64,000 nt of DNA from Phanerochaete sordida (GCA_019973155.2 BPQB01000002.1:558001-622000), one strand, 5' to 3'. Positions 42,354-54,772 are shown, numbered from the stretch's first letter. Notes: generated by a model not told the origin, from the sequence alone. Made by a program: numbers and translations.

Positions 42354-44562
42354 TTAAAGAAGTCCATGCCAAGAACCAGGAACCTGCCCGCCGCTGCGCA
42401 GATCAGCAATGGTGTCCTCATTGCGGCGCATGATCAGCTCATCAAGGAAGAAGTTGAACCTGTCCACCTTCATCTCCCTGCAGATCGCGTTATATCCTGC
42501 GAGCCAAACGTTGGTTTGTTCAGCAATAGATGAGTTGAAGTACCAGTCGCCGTTGGGTTTGAGCAGCTCCGGGTACGCTATAGGGTTACAATTCTGCTGG
42601 CAGGTAAGATCGTTCTTGCTGTGCTTGGATGTATGGTGGAAGACGTCCACGGTGAGCATAATGTCCTCCCACCAGGGGTCGCCGCGCGTGATCTTGAATA
42701 TTGTGCAGTTGTTGTCAAAGAAGATGTGTTCGGGCTTGTGTTTGCCATGCTCGAAGGTATTCCTGATGAATTCCTTGATACGCAGTTAGCAACCGCTGCA
42801 GCGTTATGAAGCAGTGCAGACGTACCACAACTGTGTAAGGTGCTTCAGCTCCATAGAACGTTACACGTGCGATAATGACACCGCAAGGAGCAACGATGAT
42901 CTGCTCGTTGTGAGTTCGCTTCCTGCCCAGCTGAGCCCAAATTCGACGGTTCCCCTCAGTAGGCTTGTCTGGACATGCCTCCGGACTGAGGTCCTCAGGA
43001 ACGACACGACCGTCCGAGTCAACTTCAAACTCAACCTCTGCCGCCTCCAGTTCCTCCAGTTCCTCGGAAAGGCCTTCGGGCCCATTGACGAGAGGTGCCG
43101 GATGCTCTGCGTTTGCCATCCGAGCACGCTGAAGGGTTTTCTGGAGCTTGAAGCGTGATTGACCACGCTCCTTGTGGCGTTTCCAGATCTCGGCATGGCT
43201 AGGTTCGTCGCATGTCCGAGTATGTGGCACGACTGGCCGCTCACAGTCGCGTACAGAGCAGATATGATCTTTATCTTGATGCGTAGGGCAGAAGCGATCA
43301 CGATGACTGGCAAGAGGTATTTTGCAGTTGTGTACGGCGCAGCAAGGGTGGCCTATCGTGACCCCGTCGACGACCACCACCGAGACCTTGCCTGAATGAT
43401 GCCCGGCTATGAGACTATGCAGGCGAAGGGAACGAACCAACTGCTTACGGATACCATTCGCAGACTCGTAGTATCGAGTACATTTGTCACATCGATGGAG
43501 GGCATGTGGCTGGCCTGAGACGCGTATCCTGATATTGCGCTGCCGGACAGCATCTAGGAAGCGATCTTGCTGCTCCCCCGTGTGTGGAACTTGCAGTGTT
43601 GTCGAGCGTCGCTTGCAATCCTCCAAGAGGGAGAGAAGCGTAAACGCATCCCAAACGTGTTCCCGCCGCAGCTCAGCACCGAACTGCCAATCTGCTGGTA
43701 GCGTGGGAAAGGGGGAGGTCGCACACATCTTCTTGTATGCTTGGATGCACCCATATGCAGATGTCCTTCATACATTGATATTGGTAAGACGAGAGAGATG
43801 GTATGGCTTATAGCACTCACCAAGAGGTGCCCATAAGAGCGATCCACTGCTCGACAAGGCGTCTCTCCACGAACTGGTGCTCTCCAACCTGCAGCGTATC
43901 AGGGATCCCTTCATAGTAGTATCGCTGTCCAGCCTTGACGTAGAAGTTGTGATGATAATTGATTTTACATCCTAAAGACAGGGGTCAGATCACTCAGCCA
44001 GAACAGAATTATAAACGCACGATTGCAGTATAGATGAACATGGTAGGCAGGAAGCGTGCCGTCTGCTACGGTAAAGACAACAACAGCCTGCTGCTGAGGC
44101 TGCTTTAGTGGACGCTCCCTCTTGAAATCACAGTGCGTGCAGAAGAGCGACGGAGGGTAGTAGACGCGAGCCGCTGCACCCATATTCAGTAAAATCATGA
44201 GACAAATAGATAGACAACGCACTCAAGCCCTCAGTCACTCCGTAGCTCTGATACATGATCTCAGGATCCTGCTTGAGTTCTCTCATGTAGTCGGTATTCC
44301 AAGCGATGTGCTTGAGAACGTCCCAGCATGCGTTAACGGTGTTGCCATCAACGTTGAGGGCGCGTGAGCATAGGTTGGTGAAGACAGGGGGAAGAAAATT
44401 GGGCGGGGTGTCAGGATGATGCTTGGCATGTTGTGCAAGGATAATGTCGTTGCGCGAGTGGGACACAAGGGTGAGGAACTTGAAGATAAGGGATAGAGAT
44501 AAGTGGCCTTCAAGGGCAGAGTGCTGCAGCGCATTGGCTACGATAGCATTGATATTGTCCAT
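42354..44562 (-). CDS. CxC5/CxC6 protein with KDZ-transposase-like C-terminus
   Basis: Exons on the minus strand: 44562-44223, 44173-44021, 43971-43821, 43765-43455, 43391-42826 and 42773-42354; they join in frame to 646 aa with introns of 49-63 nt. The order matches the mushroom CxC5/CxC6 family: a helical N-terminus; a CxC5 region with YYPPSLFCTHC and YHVHLYC; the block VGEHQFVERRLVEQWIALM; CDKCTRYY; and CxC6 with GHPCCAVHNCK...FCPTHQ...CSVRDCERPV. The C-terminus has FFDNNC, then VDVFHHTSKHSKND, then SSIAEQTN and FFLDELI. That D..C / FH...H / E layout parallels the RNase-H-like core of KDZ transposases. So the protein is probably a KDZ-family transposase relative, not only a neighbour of one. 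All Cys and the candidate D, D, E are present. It is convergent with the TET/JBP-like gene. Confidence 0.85.
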
Positions 44563-47500
44563 GGTCGAACACACCAGATGTCAGGCTGAAGTGCTGGGTC
44601 GTATTTCACAGAGGTAAGGCAACGCAGAATACGCAGCGAGGAGGACAGGAGAGAGCCTGCTGCATGTGCCAGGGCGGTGCAGGCGTGCATGCGTCGGGTT
44701 TGACGCCTGTGACATGTGACACTTGCCTTGTTTGGCAGTCATGGACAGTCACAGACTCCATAGACTCCACGGAGCGCCCGGACGGCACAGAATTTCCAAT
44801 TCCTGGACGTTCTCGTAATCCGCGCGCAGAAGGAGACGCAGGGTCCGCCTGCCATCACGCATTACGCGAGCTCTCGTAAGCCCCCAGGCCCCCGCGCCCG
44901 CTTGACCGCGCGCGCGAGCCCGCGCTGCACTTCGTGCTTGCTTCGGGCACGTCCACGCCCGTGCCTTCGCAGCAGCTTTTTCTGATTGCCTTTTCTGTTG
45001 TTGCTGGGAGCTGACTCTGGCTAGCTCTGGCTGGCCTTTCCGGGCGAGCGACGCGCGAGGCGCACGCGGACGGAGGTGCGCCGCGGGATACGTACGTACG
45101 GTGTGCGTGGCTTAAAACGGCGGGTTTCCCTGCCACCCAGACCCGTCGCCGCACCGCACGTCTCGCTGCCGCATCGCAGAGGGCTAGCAGGGGGCCCAGG
45201 CAGCACACGCCGCGCGCACGAAGGAGACCCGCGCGTCGGCAGCGCACAGCGTGCGTCAGACGGTGCGGGCCCTGGGTGCGTCGGCTGCGCGCGCACTGCT
45301 CGAGCGGTGGCCACACAGGGCTGCCGGCAGACAGACGGACACTGCACGACCGCGCACGCGGCAGGCGGCGGCCCGGGCATGCCACTGCTTTGTGCATCTC
45401 GCTTTGCTGCATCTCGTTCCGTGCTTCTCGCTTTGTGCATCACCGCTTCGTGCATCAGCGTGCGTGGGCACCGCACGCCCGCCGCCGCCGCCACGCAGCG
45501 CAGCTATCGCCGATTGCCCAGGCACCGCCGATCCGGTGACCCTTGCTGTTGGCCCGCGGCGTGTGTGCTTACGTCGACGTGCGTGCGGACGCGCCAAGCG
45601 GGCACCAGGAACGGCGCGCGGGCGCATGCTCCGGGGCCCGCTGGGACCGCCGCGGAAAATGCACGTTAGCGCAGATGGAGTAGCGTAGATGGAGAAGAAG
45701 AAATGAAACAGAACAAAGAAAAGAACAAATGCGCGAGAACAAATGCGAGGAGGAATGCGCACGGCGAGCAGCGCGCCGCGGCGCGTTCAAGGATGCCCAC
45801 GCGCGTCGGGGCACGGACGCGCGGAGCACGGCCCGAAGCCCCTGTGTGCCCCCGCCGTCCAGCACAACTTGCATCTCGCCATCGTGAATCTACGCGAAAA
45901 TTTTCCTGCCAGCTTCCGCCCCCGTTTCCTGCGCGGACACCCGCAAATTCGTGTGCCTGGCTTGCGGGCCCGGCACGCAAGACCCCGCCGCCGCTTCGCG
46001 CGCAGGGACGCAAGGTTGCGCGGTCCCGCGAATCGTCGCGTACGTTGCGCGGGGACACCCTCCGAGCGCCACACGACGCAGAAAGGCCGTCGCTACGCGG
46101 CGACGGCACAGGGGCAGCCGTAAACCTGACACACCGCGTCGAGGGCCCTTGTGCAGCTGACGGCACGCGCCGCCGGGGGACCGGGGCGGGCACCCAAGCG
46201 AGCGAGATCGAGCTGGGACGCGCCCGATAGGCTCGCTAGGCCCGCCGCGCAACCTTGCTTGCATCGCGCACGGCGGCGGTGCTAGGCGGGCGAGGCTACG
46301 GCCCTGGGGATGCGGTGCCCCGCGTCGCTGCGTCGTGCTGCACCGGCCCCGGGGCGTGCGCAGGGCGGGCAGGAGCGCGTCGGCGCCCTCGCGCGATGCG
46401 GGAAAGCCAAACGGACACATGTCACGTTACACCCTGGCGCTGTTCCCAGGGCGAGCGCGCCGCGCGTGCGAAAAGGTGCGCGACGAGCCGTTTTTGAGTT
46501 GGCAGGGTGTGCAGGAGCCCAGGTGCAGACCTGCCCGACTCGCCTGCGCCGTGGGAACGCGCACTAGGCCAGCAGCGGCGCGCGCCGTCGCCCCCGGGCC
46601 GCACGTCGCTGCCGGCGTGCGCACGCTTGCAGGGGATGCGCGGCGAGCTCGAGCCTCGACGCGTCCCCGGTGGGCTTCATGACCGCGTCCGCCGCCAGCA
46701 GCGGCGACCCTGCGCCGTCGGCGCGCGGAGATGGCGTCCCGCTCCCGAGCGCGGCAGCGTCCTGGCGCGCGCCGGGCATCAGCGCACGCGAGACGCGCCT
46801 GCCCAGCTCGCCGGGGACGCTGGGATCGCGCGCCGTGCGGGGTGCGTCATGGCGCGCGGGCCCGCGCAGCAGATCGCGTCTGCTCGTTTGCCATCTGCGT
46901 GTGCAGAAGCCGTGGCGCGCCCGGACGCAGTAGCTGTCCCGCGCGAAAGATGGGCACAGCGTATCGCGCATCTCCGTCGCCTTCCCCGCATTTTGCATTT
47001 TGCATTTTGCCCTTCCCGCAGGAGCACAGCAGGGCACATGCCCGCGCTGCGCGACGCCCGTCCGAACGTTGAGGCTGCCCAGGCCCGAAGCGCACCTGCT
47101 ACAGCGGCCGATCAGACGTGCGGGGCCGCTTCTGCTCGGCGTGCCCAGCACCCTCGCGCTCCCGCGCGGGAGCCGCTGCATGGTGCCCGTGGCGCAGGGC
47201 CCGCGCCCAGGAGCAGCAATGCGCCCGCGGGGCAGCCAGGCAGCGAGATATGGGTGCCGCAGATACGCTCGACGAAGCGCACGCGCGAGGCTGCCCGGCC
47301 CGGGACGCTAGCGCAGTAACGTACGCGTGGGACGCAGAAATCGCTCGCGAGACAGCACCGAGGGGCGCGTCCGAGGCTCTGGGACGCACAGTCCAGGCCT
47401 GCGCGCCGCGCACCGAGGGCCCCGCGCGTGAGCGTAGGTAGTGCTCGCGCGGCCGCGACGCCTGCGGTGGCGTGATCACGACAGAGGCGAAGCTTGTTCT

Positions 47501-48166
47501 TGCTGGGATCCTGCACGCAGCTTCCATGCACGGACGGCGGCGATCATGGGTGGGAGTGCCGCCGCGGTACGTACGTCTCGCATCTCGGTCCTGCCATTCT
47601 GCGCTTAACCTTCCGTTAGGGTGTGCTGGGCCCGCGGGCGATGACGACGGGGGTCGCGGCCGTTGCACGTATGTTTTACGGGTGTCGGTAGTCTATCAGC
47701 TGGGAGGGCGAGGTGGCAGGCGTGGGCTTGGAGCACGCACGCGGCTGGGCCGCGGTGCGGAGATGACGCAGGTGTACGTCCTCGGAGGAAGTCCTGCGTG
47801 CGAAGACGTTTGCGTAAGTGCGTTAAATGCGGAGAGGAGATCCTCCCTTGTGCATGTTCTGCGGTGCACAGGTGCAGCGGTGTTGATTAACTGCACGATG
47901 CGGTGGATATAATCCGACTCATCCTCGGCGACGATCCAGGGTCGCACGACTTGGAAGATAAGGCCAGCAGGGTTTCAACAGCGTCGGTACGAGCCGCGCA
48001 CAGCAACACCACTTCTTCGCGGACGCGGGATGCCCACACGGTCTTGACGCGCACCCCATACTTCCCGCGCGCCGTCGCGCAGGCGGCGCAGCGTGCTTCC
48101 GCCGTCGTCATGCCCTCGAGCAAAGCGAACAGTGAATCGCAAACCTAAACGACAGCGACAGGGGCA
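44563..48166. other. GC-rich stretch without a gene
   Basis: About 3.6 kb, the largest gene-poor block of the right half. It is dense in CGCG/GCGC words, with long mirrored Arg/Ala/Pro-rich frames on both strands and no domain. Small local repeats exist, such as GCATTTT three times near 46990 and GTGCATC-type words near 45400. The last 600 nt are less GC-rich but still show no gene. Confidence 0.5.
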
Positions 48167-49005
48167 TCACGAAGCGGCGCGCGCGACGAAGTCGTCGCGC
48201 GCGCCGCGGTAGGGTATAATCGACGTGCCCACGGCGCACTCCGCCCACGGGCCCTGCTCGCCCGGCGGCCTGTCCAGCGCGAGCGCGCGGGGCGCAGGCA
48301 TCGCGATGAAGACCGCGACCTCGACCGCCGCGATTTCTGCGGGCGGCGATAATCGCGGGGTCGGGGTGCGGATCTGGGGGAGGGAGTCGCTGCTCGTGGA
48401 GGGCTCGATGCGCGAAGGCCAGGGCTTGAACCTGGCGCTGCAGGTTAGGGGCCGTGGCGGCACGACAGGGCAGGGACACGCACCAGGCTGCGAGGCGGGT
48501 CTGGCGGCGCACAGCGCGCTCTGGCCTGGCCTTCAGTTCTTCGGGAGACTCTGCGTCTTCTTCTGTCTCGACCTTCACGGCGAGAGGCTGGGTCCAAGGG
48601 TGGGTGAGATCGCCGAGCGTAGTGCGGCAGAAGCGGTGCGCTGCTCACCAGCACCTGGTCCCACTCTGCGCTCCTATCTGAGTCGTAGATTGGATCATGC
48701 GCTTTCTCCAGCTCGGGGAGATGTACGTCCCAGAGGCGCGGCCGCACGACGTCGCCGTCGGGCGTCGCCCACGCGGTGAGGCCCGCGCGCTCGCGCGCGA
48801 TGCGCCGGCGGTAGCAGGTGCAGCTGGCGGCGCAGACGATGAGCACGCCGATGAAGCCGACGGCGAGGACGATGATGAAGCTTGCGGCGCTCGCGACGGA
48901 GAGGTCGCGGCGGAGGATGCGCGCGCCGTGCGAGGAGGGGGATGTCGAGCCAGCACGACACAGGCCAAGGAAGAGCGAGAGGTAGTCTGTTGCGCACTCA
49001 GGCAT
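48167..49005 (-). CDS. Single-pass membrane protein of unknown function (paralog 1 of 3)
   Basis: Exons 49005-48649, 48587-48484 and 48437-48167 join in frame to 243 aa (introns 61 and 46 nt). One membrane segment lies near residues 37-60 (FIIVLAVGFIGVLIVCAAS), followed by a basic stop-transfer YRRRIARER. Then come RPRLWDVHLPE, PLAVKVE at the start of exon 2, and VAVFIAMPAP...GTSIIPYRG near the end. Two more genes in the window (52933-53722 and 54773-55643) share the order TM, LW/FxV, PLA.E, xxxMPxP, GTxxxxYRG and the same three-exon structure. Topology with the N-terminus outside is likely. Function unknown; the family is basidiomycete-style. Confidence 0.72.
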
Positions 49006-50340
49006 GGTGCGGCAGGGTCATCGAGGGCGTGATGGGAGATGAGGGGCAGGAGCAAGCCGTCAGAGCGGCGGGGGGCTCAGGCGGGCCATGGTGGTCGGGG
49101 CGCGCTGCGCAGCACCCGTGAGTAATGCGAGAACGCCCTGGTAACGCCACGCGTGTTACAGCTGCCCTAAAAGGGAAGTCCTGCGGGTACCGCTGAGCTG
49201 CGCTTTCGCGGGTGTGAAATCCAGTGTACAGGTACGCTTACTAGATCCTCAAGAGGCTGTTCACGAGAGAGTGGCTGTACAGGAGTTGTGCAGGAGGGTA
49301 TGCGATTAGCGGGCACCTTCAGGACAAAGATGGTTCTGCATTCGCCACAATCTGTACTTTCGCTTGGTGATGACTGTCGAACATTACAGGCTAGCTATAG
49401 TGTGGCAGCTCCAAGTTTCTGCCACGCCACAACGCTGAGATGGACGATAAGTCGTCCCGCCGAACGCAGCTCAAGGATAAACTTCGGCGGCTGGAATTCC
49501 ACGTCGACTTAGGGAGAAAGCAGACGCACAGGCCGAGTTTTGCAGAAGCTGGCGATCTTATACTGTGGCAGAGGCTTCAAAGGCAGGGATACACTGCGTA
49601 AAGAGCGAAAACGAATAGGTGGATGTTCGTGGTTCAGGAGAAAGGCGTCTATCTCCCACCTCCGCCTGATTAGGCATGTGCTGTCGTTTCACGCTTTGAG
49701 AAGTACCTGCTGCCCGCTCGAAGGCTTTGTTGACTTCTCTGAAACCGTCTTCTGAATCTTCTGCTATTGAGGGCTTGCCGCAGATAGCAGCTTATTAATT
49801 ATCTCTGTCCTTGAAGCCTGTAGCCTGCAGCGTCATCCGCATCGCGCACTGAGCGCCTTCCGGCGGCGAGCGAGAGCCCAGTGGTCGCCGTTGGGAGCGA
49901 CGTCAGAGGGGCTGCCCGCGCAAGCCTGTCTGTGGCATAGGACTATTCCAAGACCTTCTCTTTATGGCGAATACGCAGCGCTGTAATATATACTAGCTGT
50001 TAACTACTACCATGCCACGTTGACTCTGTGCGACGCTGGCGACGACCCTTGTTCTCCTTTATTTGGCTAGGTAGAGTTTGATCTGGTCTTCTGCTGTAAG
50101 GCTTGAGATACCCTTACAGTAGCCACTGGAGTTGAACATGTCTGCCGTGGTCAGCTTGGGCAAAAGTTGGATTATTTCTGGCGCTCTCGGCGACCGTGGC
50201 TTCAGGCGGCGCTCAAGTAGGCGCCTGCCGCTCTTAACGCTTCCCATCGTCTGTAGTGTGCATCGCGGTACGTCATGTCGCAGAGACTCTAGCTGCGGAA
50301 TTATTCTATATCTCACAGAGGACCTTAGGGCCGTTGAAAT
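49006..50340. other. Intergenic stretch without a gene
   Basis: About 1.3 kb of mixed composition. Only short frames without domains. It should hold the promoters of the membrane-protein gene (minus) and the PPR gene (plus); no clear TATA word was found close to either. Confidence 0.5.
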
Positions 50341-52659
50341 ATGGCGCCGCTCAGATTGGGCCTTGGGCTCTTTTGCACACGTCGTGCTGCGCGTTCGCAG
50401 CGAGTCGTGCTGTCGTCGCGGAGTCAAATGTGCCCTTTGGATCGTCCAACGGTCCTCGGGATGTACCAGAAGCCCCGATCTCTGCACACCGTGGAAGCAG
50501 GCCCTGCGATGGAGCTGCCACCAGTCATCTTCTACCTTCCTGGAGCATCATCTTCCGTAACCTTCATCTCGACCGGTGACCACCAACCAACTCGCGCGGA
50601 AATTCAAGCCGCGCGCGCGAGAGAGAGACAAGCCCACAAGGCCCATAAGCAGATGATCTCGGCTCTCCTCTCCAACGACGCCAGTCGCATCGCAGAGGCT
50701 TGGCCAGCTCTGCACCGGCTGGAGCCCCTCCACTTCTTGAGCACACAATGTGCTAAACAATACTCCGACCTCATCACACGACGGGAGCCCCATAGCTTCT
50801 CCTTATCATCTGCTACCCCTACTGCTGTCGACCGGTTAGCAGCTCTGGCAGCTGCGAAGGCATTCAATACGGGTTTCTGGGCGTGCATGCGTCGTTATTG
50901 GGATGCCGGGAATCCTGACGCAGTGCTTTCCCTGTTCGACCACCTTGATCCGCTGCTTCAACAGCGAGTGGATCTGCTGCGGAAAATGCCGTCGACCCCC
51001 GGAACTGTCTCCTCCTACTACGAATGCACCGGTTGGCCCAAGCCGCTTCCACATCTGACGCTTGCGTATGCGCTGATGGCACATGCCTCCAAGGGATCCT
51101 TTCCCGCTGCTATGAAGACATTAGTGGGGAAGATGGCCAATCTCTCCTCGTTCAGCGATATTGCTTCGAGCATGCAGCTGATCACCGGGACCCCCTCCCT
51201 GCACAAGAAAGCCCGAGAATACGCCCGTCGTATCTTCGACGCCAGCGTGTTTATACTCCCCCTTTCAACGTTCCGCGGCCGTGTTGAAATAGGCGGCCAA
51301 AGAATCTCTCGTTCCCTGCGTCACTTCGCCGAAAACAGCATTGCGGAATGCCTCCGAGAAGACGCCTGCATCGTCGTCGAAGGTACCAAGAGCTCTAATC
51401 CGGAGCCTGATCGCCATCAAGTCGTCGTCGATGACCAGCGCTGGGCTATCCTCCTTCGGGCTCTCATAGTCAACCGCCAGCCCGCAGCTGCAGAGCGCTT
51501 GTGGGACCGGTTGCACCAGCTCCTCTCGCCCATGCCCATGTGTCTCTGGGCCGCCCGCATCGACGGGTATGCCCAGACGAAAAGCTTCGACCAAGCGGAG
51601 GAGGCATGGGAAAAACTGCGTGCAACGCGACGTCCAAGCGCAGCGGTCTATTCGGTCTATGTCAGGGCGTTGTTCAGTCAAGGCCGTGTTCGAGATGCTC
51701 TGGCCCATTTTCACTCCCTCCGTGATAGGATCGGCACTGAGCCTTATCTTGTCGACGACCCAGACATACTCGACGTTCACGACGTGGTCCTGGAGCAGCT
51801 CCTGCGCCTCTCGCGAGTCGATGAAGCGCGAAAGCTTCTCGATGATATGAAGGCTCACGGTCCACACCCGCGCACTACCTCGTTCAGTGCATTCCTTAAA
51901 CACCATGCGGACGGTAATGACTTAGGAGGCGTGCTGGCCACACACGATGAGATGCACGCATATGGTCTCGTCTTGGATACATATGCGGCCTCAATTCTCC
52001 TAACTGCACAATTCGGCGCGGTGCACTCGGATGCCGTCCCACTCGTCCTCGCGCTGGTACAGCAGGACGGCATAGTGCTGAGTCAAAGATTCATTCACCG
52101 CCTCCTGGCCCACTTCGTCGGCTCTGGCAACAGATCCTCATTGTACGCAGCGATAGCTCTCGTCGATCACTTGGACAACTCCCCCAGCAAGCCGCTCGTG
52201 GCAGACAGAAATTACATCCAAATTCTGCGGGGTATCGAGAGCGTACCCTGGGAGGACACTGCGTGCGCCGAGCAGCTGCGGAACACGGTGCTGGACAAGG
52301 CTCTGGCGTCTGGCCGCAAGCTGATGAGCCACTCACACTCGGTTGCGATGCTCGTCACGGCCTGTATCGCAAACCCACAGCCTTCTGGGCCGAAGCAGGC
52401 ATGGGCGTACTACAAGGCATATCGCGACGCACCGGACAGGTTGATTGTCGACAAGAACGTGCACATACGGCTGCTCGCCGGGTTGAGGAAGAGGGACGAG
52501 TGTACGCTAGCGAAGAAGGTGGTAGCGGACATCCACGCTGCTAATGCTAGTGGTGCCCGGCCGCCGCAGTACAGCAGCTTGGCGCGCGAAATCGAGTACG
52601 TCAAGAAACGTGTACCTTGGGACAAGTCTGACGAGATGGAGATGCAAATGGCGGCGTAG
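50341..52659 (+). CDS. Mitochondrial PPR-like protein
   Basis: Single-exon gene for 772 aa. The N-terminus MAPLRLGLGLFCTRRAARSQ is Arg-rich without acids, as expected for a mitochondrial targeting peptide. The body is helical with PPR-like repeats of about 35 residues, clearest at YSVYVRALFSQGRVRDALAH, at TSFSAFLKHHADGNDLGGVL, and in WAARIDGYAQTKSFDQAEEA. Proteins of this type bind organellar RNA and act in its processing, stability or translation. The individual repeats are degenerate, as is common in fungi, so the RNA target cannot be predicted. The start is the first ATG of the frame and gives the presequence. Confidence 0.8.
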   Translation: MAPLRLGLGLFCTRRAARSQRVVLSSRSQMCPLDRPTVLGMYQKPRSLHTVEAGPAMELPPVIFYLPGASSSVTFISTGDHQPTRAEIQAARARERQAHKAHKQMISALLSNDASRIAEAWPALHRLEPLHFLSTQCAKQYSDLITRREPHSFSLSSATPTAVDRLAALAAAKAFNTGFWACMRRYWDAGNPDAVLSLFDHLDPLLQQRVDLLRKMPSTPGTVSSYYECTGWPKPLPHLTLAYALMAHASKGSFPAAMKTLVGKMANLSSFSDIASSMQLITGTPSLHKKAREYARRIFDASVFILPLSTFRGRVEIGGQRISRSLRHFAENSIAECLREDACIVVEGTKSSNPEPDRHQVVVDDQRWAILLRALIVNRQPAAAERLWDRLHQLLSPMPMCLWAARIDGYAQTKSFDQAEEAWEKLRATRRPSAAVYSVYVRALFSQGRVRDALAHFHSLRDRIGTEPYLVDDPDILDVHDVVLEQLLRLSRVDEARKLLDDMKAHGPHPRTTSFSAFLKHHADGNDLGGVLATHDEMHAYGLVLDTYAASILLTAQFGAVHSDAVPLVLALVQQDGIVLSQRFIHRLLAHFVGSGNRSSLYAAIALVDHLDNSPSKPLVADRNYIQILRGIESVPWEDTACAEQLRNTVLDKALASGRKLMSHSHSVAMLVTACIANPQPSGPKQAWAYYKAYRDAPDRLIVDKNVHIRLLAGLRKRDECTLAKKVVADIHAANASGARPPQYSSLAREIEYVKKRVPWDKSDEMEMQMAA

Positions 52660-52932
52660 TTTTCTCAGTGTCTAGGACCTTCATGTACTTTGGAACGTAT
52701 GCACAATATATCAAGTCAGCTTATCCTCGAGTAACAGCCGTAATGCAGCGGTAAGCATGTACACCACCGTGCAACGTCGTTCATCCAGCCCGAGTGTTCG
52801 TGTGCATCCTGGATAACCAAGACTAATGTGCTCTACGAATAAAACGATGCTATGCTACAGTATTGAGATGAGAGTACAGTATACGATCCCGATGCCCAGA
52901 ACATAAATAAAATAATAAACTGTTCGCTACGC

Positions 52933-53722
52933 TCAGCCGATGTACCCATATACACACATGTCCATCATTATCGGGGTCTCGTGGGCCTCCAGCTGTGCCT
53001 TCACCTTCGTTTCCTCCCCGCGGTAGAGGGCTTGTCGCGTGCCTATCGCGTAGTCGACGTGCTTCACCGCCGGCGATGTGGCGGGTGGTGAGGGCATGAC
53101 GACCAGCACGGACACCTGCGCCTGCTGCAGCGGCGCATCCGTCCGCGTGATGCTGCTTGAGGACGTGAACGTGCTGCAAGTTCTCGGTTAGGGGTATGTC
53201 ACCGCAAGACGCGCGGACGATGCTCACCGCCATAGTCGCCGCTTGCCGCCAGTAATGTCGATCTGCGACGTAGACCTGTGACCTCGTGCAGCGTAATACA
53301 CCAGTTGCTCCGGCTGAACCTCGAGCGCGAGCGGCTGCGTGAGTTTCATGTCAGCGTTTGGTCCTCCAGAGAATAGCGCATGCATCGCTTACATGCAGCG
53401 CATCGTGGTAGTCCTCCGGCTTCACAGACTTGAGCGACACCTCCCAGAGCTGTGGCTCGTCGTCCGCGCCGCGCTTCTCGTTCAGCTCGGGGGTGGCGTC
53501 GGTCTCGTACGACGAGCGGTGATGCATGATGCCGCCCGCGACGAGCAGCCCCCAGAGCGTGATCGCGACGATCACGACGATGGGCACGATCGTGGCGACG
53601 ATGCGGAGCGTTGAGTGGTCCTTCGAGCCTGAGGGCGCGGCGCTCGGTATGAACGTGATGCCGGACGTGCTCGAGGGCGGTGCCGCGGTCGTGGCGGTCG
53701 GAATAAATATCGACGAGGACAT
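52933..53722 (-). CDS. Single-pass membrane protein of unknown function (paralog 2 of 3)
   Basis: Exons 53722-53393, 53334-53228 and 53152-52933 join in frame to 218 aa. The acceptor at 53155 is an equally framed alternative. A Ser/Thr/Pro-rich N-terminus (probably external) is followed by one membrane segment (VPIVVIVAITLWGLLVAGG), then PQLWEVSLK, PLALEVQPEQ, and in the last exon VSVLVVMPSP...IGTRQALYRGE. Same exon plan and motif order as the genes at 48167 and 54773. The last 20 residues (ETPIMMDMCVYGYIG) are unlike the other paralogs. Function unknown. Confidence 0.68.
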
Positions 53723-54772
53723 CGTGGGTGGGGGTGTGTCGGAGGCAGCGGGGGTCGCGTCGTCGTCGTGGGCGAAGTGCTAAAGAGGAAAAGCAAAGCA
53801 GGGAGCCCGTCGGTCACCGCCACTGGGAGATATGCAGTCAGGACTGGGCCCTCGTAACGCCCCCGAGGGATCCCATCGCGGCTACTTTTAACTTCGCGCA
53901 CACCACCCGCCGGCGATGGAGGGCTACGTTCGTGTGTGAGCGCCGCCAGGGCTGCCCCCGGCGGATGGCTGCGACTGGGCAATCCAACGCTCCAATCCGA
54001 TCTGAAACGCCCTGAAGCGCGGTAGTGGAACTTGGAACCCCCTGACGCGCCAGTCGCGGACTACCGTTCGCCTGCGACATGATTGGGTTCGCGCGCGGGC
54101 TGCCCGTTGCCGCGACGAACAGTGATACCGTTGCAGAAGAAAACACACTAAAAGACGTCAACCTGTGCACGACGCGAAGGTCGGTCGGTCGCACCTTGTC
54201 ATCCTGAGCTGGGGGGCACCGCGCAAAAGCCGCACGTCAGCTTCAGAATTCCGCCAAGGCGAGGCCGTGCGGGATCTTGGAGGCTTTCGCGTATCTTCGA
54301 TAGTCCAAAAATCTGCCTAGCGATAGTGGAGAGCTGAGACAGCCAGGCGGAGTGCCTCCGCTCCTCGTGCGTTCCTGCAGGTAGCCAACAAGAGTGGCGA
54401 GACTACGCTGAGGTAAGCGAGGGAGCGGTGCTGCTGCAAGATCGAAACGCTGATGCGCTCTGTTGAGATGCCGCCGGGACCGACAGACAGGTTCGACATG
54501 TTTTGAAACCTCATTGCAAGTTGCGCAGGAAACTTTACTCCAGGGTGTATGTCTCGGAGACGGAAGACGAGCCTCTAATTGCACAGATATTAGTGGTACA
54601 GTATGGCTACAGTCGCAGCAGTGTCCAAAGCATATTAACACGGCCCTCCCGGAGGACCGCTCTATTAACCTCACACTCAATGATACTCCCGCCACTGCAT
54701 GACGGCCAGGGCCAGTAACGCACGCAGGCCGCCGCAGCTCAACCTTCCTCTCGCCCACCGAGCCGCCGCATG
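53723..54772. other. Intergenic stretch without a gene
   Basis: A minus-strand frame runs on past exon 1 of the next gene down to 54243, but it reads through that gene's introns and out of frame with the conserved exons, so it is not a real product. No other gene is seen. Confidence 0.5.
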
